Part shown: in pieces, positions 61,841-64,000 of the stretch
Layout of the letters: each line of letters begins with the position of its first letter
How positions within the stretch are numbered: position 1 is the first letter of the stretch
Origin: Echinicola shivajiensis
GTDB lineage: Bacteria; Bacteroidota; Bacteroidia; Cytophagales; Cyclobacteriaceae
Assembly: GCF_018642165.1 (NCBI RefSeq)
Contig: NZ_JAHHZM010000004.1
Coordinates: forward strand, 372,001-436,000
Length of the DNA stretch: 64,000 nt
Direction: 5' to 3'
Translations under genes and position numbers: made by a program
Notes under the pieces: model-generated
What the model saw: the letters and a program-made list of their open reading frames with translations, nothing else
Databases searched by the model: none
Told to the model about the DNA's origin: nothing

Positions 61841-62884
61841 ATGAAAAAAGAAAAGGTCAGTATTGGATGTCTCCTTGTCGCTGTTTGCTTTTTTATGTTG
61901 AAATGTACAGAAAAAAAGGCTGAATATTTTGTGCAAACAGTAAATGGTACGCTGAATATAGATACTTCAAAAGTATGGTTGAGTCATGAGCATCTATTGG
62001 TTGATTTTATTGGAGCTGACAGTATTCAGGATGATGATTGGGATGACACTGAAGTACTCCAAACCATGTTGCCCTATTTGGAAGAGTTGAAATTATATGA
62101 TGTGAATTTTTTTGTCGATCCGACACCCAATTACTTAGGGAGAGATCCTGAGTTATTAAGGGAGCTTTCGCAACAGTCTGGGATAAATATCATTACAAAT
62201 ACTGGATTATATGGGGCTGTGGGGAATAAATATCTTCCAGATTTTGCCTTTGAGCTCAATGCTAAAGAACTGGCTGAAAAGTGGATTGAAGAATATAAAA
62301 ATGGAATAGCGGATACGGGCATCAAGCCTGGCTTTATTAAGATCAGTGTGGATAATTTGGACGTTTTGGAATCATTGGATGAAAAACTGGTTGAAGCAGC
62401 CGCGCTTACACATTTAAAGACTGGTTTGACGATTGCTTCCCATACGGGTGCAACAAAGGCCCTTTGGCCTCAGTTGGAAATATTAAGAAAGAATAAAGTT
62501 TCTCCCACCGCTTTTGTGTGGGTCCATGCCCAGGCTGAATCGGAGATGCCAGAGTTTATGAAGGCGGCAGAGTCAGGTTGTTGGATCAGTTTGGATGGTT
62601 TGGGCTGGGAATTGGAAAAGCACCTTGAGAAAGTGATTTTTGCCAAGGAAAATGGATTTTTGGATCAAGTGCTGATTTCCCATGATGCTGGATGGTTTGA
62701 TCCACAGAAAGATGAGCAGGAAATCGTCGCTTATACCCAGATTTTCAAAGAATTCCTTCCACAATTGAAATCAGCGGGATTTACTCAAAGAGAGATTGAT
62801 TTATTACTTAAAGTCAATCCTGCAAAAGCTTTTGGGATTAAGATAAGGGAGGTTGATAGAAACGATCTTTTTGCACATTATTAA
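61841..62884 (+). CDS. Phosphotriesterase-family amidohydrolase lipoprotein
   Basis: A 347-residue exported lipoprotein (lipobox-like FMLKC; a hydrophobic run from about 8). The amidohydrolase-superfamily binuclear site is complete: LSHEHLL (H49, H51), the carboxylated lysine in FIKISVD (about K167), ASHTGA, VHAQ, and SHDAG (about D282). This places it in the phosphotriesterase/PLL/php family, which hydrolyses lactones or phosphoesters; promiscuous organophosphate activity is common but not the natural role. Natural substrate unknown, perhaps a quorum-sensing or sugar lactone. Shared context with the hydrolase just upstream. Confidence 0.88.
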   Translation: MKKEKVSIGCLLVAVCFFMLKCTEKKAEYFVQTVNGTLNIDTSKVWLSHEHLLVDFIGADSIQDDDWDDTEVLQTMLPYLEELKLYDVNFFVDPTPNYLGRDPELLRELSQQSGINIITNTGLYGAVGNKYLPDFAFELNAKELAEKWIEEYKNGIADTGIKPGFIKISVDNLDVLESLDEKLVEAAALTHLKTGLTIASHTGATKALWPQLEILRKNKVSPTAFVWVHAQAESEMPEFMKAAESGCWISLDGLGWELEKHLEKVIFAKENGFLDQVLISHDAGWFDPQKDEQEIVAYTQIFKEFLPQLKSAGFTQREIDLLLKVNPAKAFGIKIREVDRNDLFAHY

Positions 62885-62900
62885 TTAATTTCCACCTTTG
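62870..62900 (+). promoter_or_regulatory. Promoter of the Nmad3-like gene, leaderless
   Basis: -33 TTTG (62870-62873), 19-base spacer, -7 CACCTTTG (62893-62900; T1 to C). The ATG begins three bases after the box. A clear two-part promoter reading straight into the coding sequence. Confidence 0.6.
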
Positions 62901-62903
62901 TCC

Positions 62904-63710
62904 ATGCGCATTATATTAAGCAGGAAAGGCTTTGATATGCAATATGGGGGACAGCCAAGCCCCATTTTGCCAGATGGTACTTTATTAAGTCTTCCTATTC
63001 CAGAAAATGCAGAATCCTTAACTTATAAGGAATTAAACCATAATGGACAAAGCTATTTGGATATTATCAAGGCTTTAAATCCAAAAAGCTCTATCACTGC
63101 TAAAAGCGGCTGTCATTTGGACCCGGATTTAATAAAAGAGACAATTTTTAGAGGGGAGAATTGGAGCCCACTATTTGGTCAAATAGGAGCTGCCCAAGGG
63201 CATTTAGCCAAAAGTGGTGTTAGCAAGGGAGACTTATTTTTGTTTTTTGGGACCTTTCGACAAACGGAAATGGTAAATGGGGTTCTTAGTTACGTAAAGA
63301 ATGCTCCAGATGTGCATCTAATATTTGGTTATTTAGAAGTCGGGAGAATCCATGGTTGTTTTGAGGATTTTGAGGAACATTTGAAATATCATCCGCATGC
63401 TCAAGAAAGGTTTCGGGGAAGGGGTAATAACTGTATTTATGAGGCAAGTGAAAAGCTGAGTTTGCTACCGGAATTGTCAGGAGCCTCTGTTCTAAAATAT
63501 CACGGTGACTTGCAACTCACCAAGAAAGGATATTCTAAGAGCAGATGGGAATTGCCAGAATTTTTTAGGGAGTTAACTATTAGCTATCACAGTGAAAAGT
63601 CTTTTAAGGTGGATTACTTCCAATCAGCAGCCAAGGGACAGGAGTTTGTTATTGAAGCCAATGGGGAGTTGATTGATTGGGCCAAGACATTAATTCAGAG
63701 AGGAACATGA
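62904..63710 (+). CDS. Nmad3-like protein (nucleotide modification associated domain 3)
   Basis: A 268-residue soluble protein. The opening RIILSRKGFDMQYGGQPSP, then ILPDGTLLSLPIP and YLDIIKALNP, and the following CHLDPDL and GDLFLFFGTFRQTE blocks match my memory of the Nmad3 domain, found near predicted DNA base-modification genes. Its biochemical activity is unknown. Cysteines and histidines (SGCHLDPDL, GRIHGCFEDFEEH) could form a site. A TTG start 6 bases upstream lies inside the -7 box, so the ATG at 62904 is used. No modification gene is in the window beside it. Family assignment moderate. Confidence 0.7.
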   Translation: MRIILSRKGFDMQYGGQPSPILPDGTLLSLPIPENAESLTYKELNHNGQSYLDIIKALNPKSSITAKSGCHLDPDLIKETIFRGENWSPLFGQIGAAQGHLAKSGVSKGDLFLFFGTFRQTEMVNGVLSYVKNAPDVHLIFGYLEVGRIHGCFEDFEEHLKYHPHAQERFRGRGNNCIYEASEKLSLLPELSGASVLKYHGDLQLTKKGYSKSRWELPEFFRELTISYHSEKSFKVDYFQSAAKGQEFVIEANGELIDWAKTLIQRGT

Positions 63711-63828
63711 ATTTCTAGTTAGTGTCCCAAATAGCTTGATTTCTAAAGAGATTTAAAGGAAAGTCAGCCAAATATTTTTCTGTCCATAAGGCATTTTATA
63801 GTTTCGCAGCTTCATTAATTGAAAGGTG

Positions 63829-64000
63829 ATGACTTGTACTGCGAAGAGAAAATCAGTTAATAATATCAGTGCTACCAATATTTTGCCCCAGACTCCCTTT
63901 TGGGCAAAGGTGAAGCATCAGCAAGGTTTTGTGCCAAAAGGCTTTGAGCTTACTGTATCCAAGGAACTATTGAATCCTTACAATGAGTCTGATCATAAGG
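63829..64000 (+). CDS. Partial CDS at right edge, possibly FemAB/GNAT-like
   Basis: An open frame with ATG at 63829 (after GAAAGGTG) runs to the end of the window: 57 whole codons, no stop. The visible protein contains NILPQTPFWAKVKHQQGF, which resembles the N-terminal (L/P)xQSxxWxxxK signature of FemAB/lipid II aminoacyl-transferase-like GNAT proteins. Only the first 57 residues can be seen. The link to the preceding Nmad3-like gene (119-base gap) is by position only. Confidence 0.5.
   Translation, partial: MTCTAKRKSVNNISATNILPQTPFWAKVKHQQGFVPKGFELTVSKELLNPYNESDHK

Noticed and set aside
1-64000. CRISPR array, prophage, IS element, rRNA
   Set aside because: No regularly spaced repeats, integrase or transposase frame, phage structural genes or rRNA sequence were found.

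Overview
The window reads as a chromosomal stretch of a Bacteroidota bacterium. It is most likely from order Cytophagales, near the Cyclobacteriaceae (Echinicola/Algoriphagus/Cyclobacterium type). The evidence is type IX secretion (T9SS) components and substrates, Bacteroidota promoters (TTTG, about 19 bases, TAnnTTTG), weak Shine-Dalgarno sites, many SPI/SPII-exported proteins, tandem outer-membrane barrels, and a ClpC/WbqC/YciO/CtlX gene complement. The family is an inference from protein style, not from a marker gene. No phage, conjugative element, CRISPR array or rRNA is visible. There is one tRNA (Leu, CAA).

Layout. 0-7 kb: a minus-strand set mltG, hotdog thioesterase, YihY-type membrane protein, then plus-strand yciO, wbqC-like and clpC. 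7-13.5 kb: a secreted propeller-like protein, ctlX, a repeat-bearing gap, purB, a DUF4397 lipoprotein, and an FNR/2Fe-2S reductase coupled to a small membrane protein. 13.5-22.5 kb (minus): a DUF4097 protein, a hairpin repeat, an ECF sigma / putative anti-sigma / twin outer-membrane protein operon, a lipoprotein, a beta-CASP RNase, and a double-PspC protein with its PadR regulator. 23-29 kb: a PorV/PorQ-family protein next to a 1675-residue PorU-like gingipain-fold sortase. 29-34 kb (minus): a five-gene unit of LolA-like protein, two FtsX/LolC-type permeases, a LolD-type ATPase and an outer-membrane barrel, proposed to be an envelope-spanning lipid or lipoprotein export system. 34.5-37 kb: three unrecognised genes, a gene-poor gap and tRNA-Leu. 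37-50.6 kb: housekeeping genes (SAM hydrolase family, phoH, GNAT, comEC, enoyl-CoA hydratase, recQ, Nudix, TPR lipoprotein, sua5, pgk, rlpA, yaaA), several overlapping. 50.6-57.4 kb: a giant duplicated-propeller type-B T9SS substrate diverging from a PorP/SprF-type partner. 57.4-64 kb: a Ste24-like M48 protease, an M81 lipoprotein, an alpha/beta hydrolase, a phosphotriesterase-family lipoprotein, an Nmad3-like protein and the start of a possible FemAB-like gene cut by the window edge.

How it fits together. Much of the window builds or polices the envelope: septal and peptidoglycan enzymes (MltG, RlpA), sigma/anti-sigma signalling to outer-membrane proteins, T9SS sorting (PorU/PorV-like) and its type-B cargo with a PorP-like receptor, and the Lol-like export unit. 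Several genes (wbqC-like, M48 protease, Nmad3-like) have a -7 box that ends only 3-4 bases before the ATG, which predicts leaderless mRNAs. In others (mltG, purB, TPR lipoprotein) the promoter box rules out the longest possible start codon.
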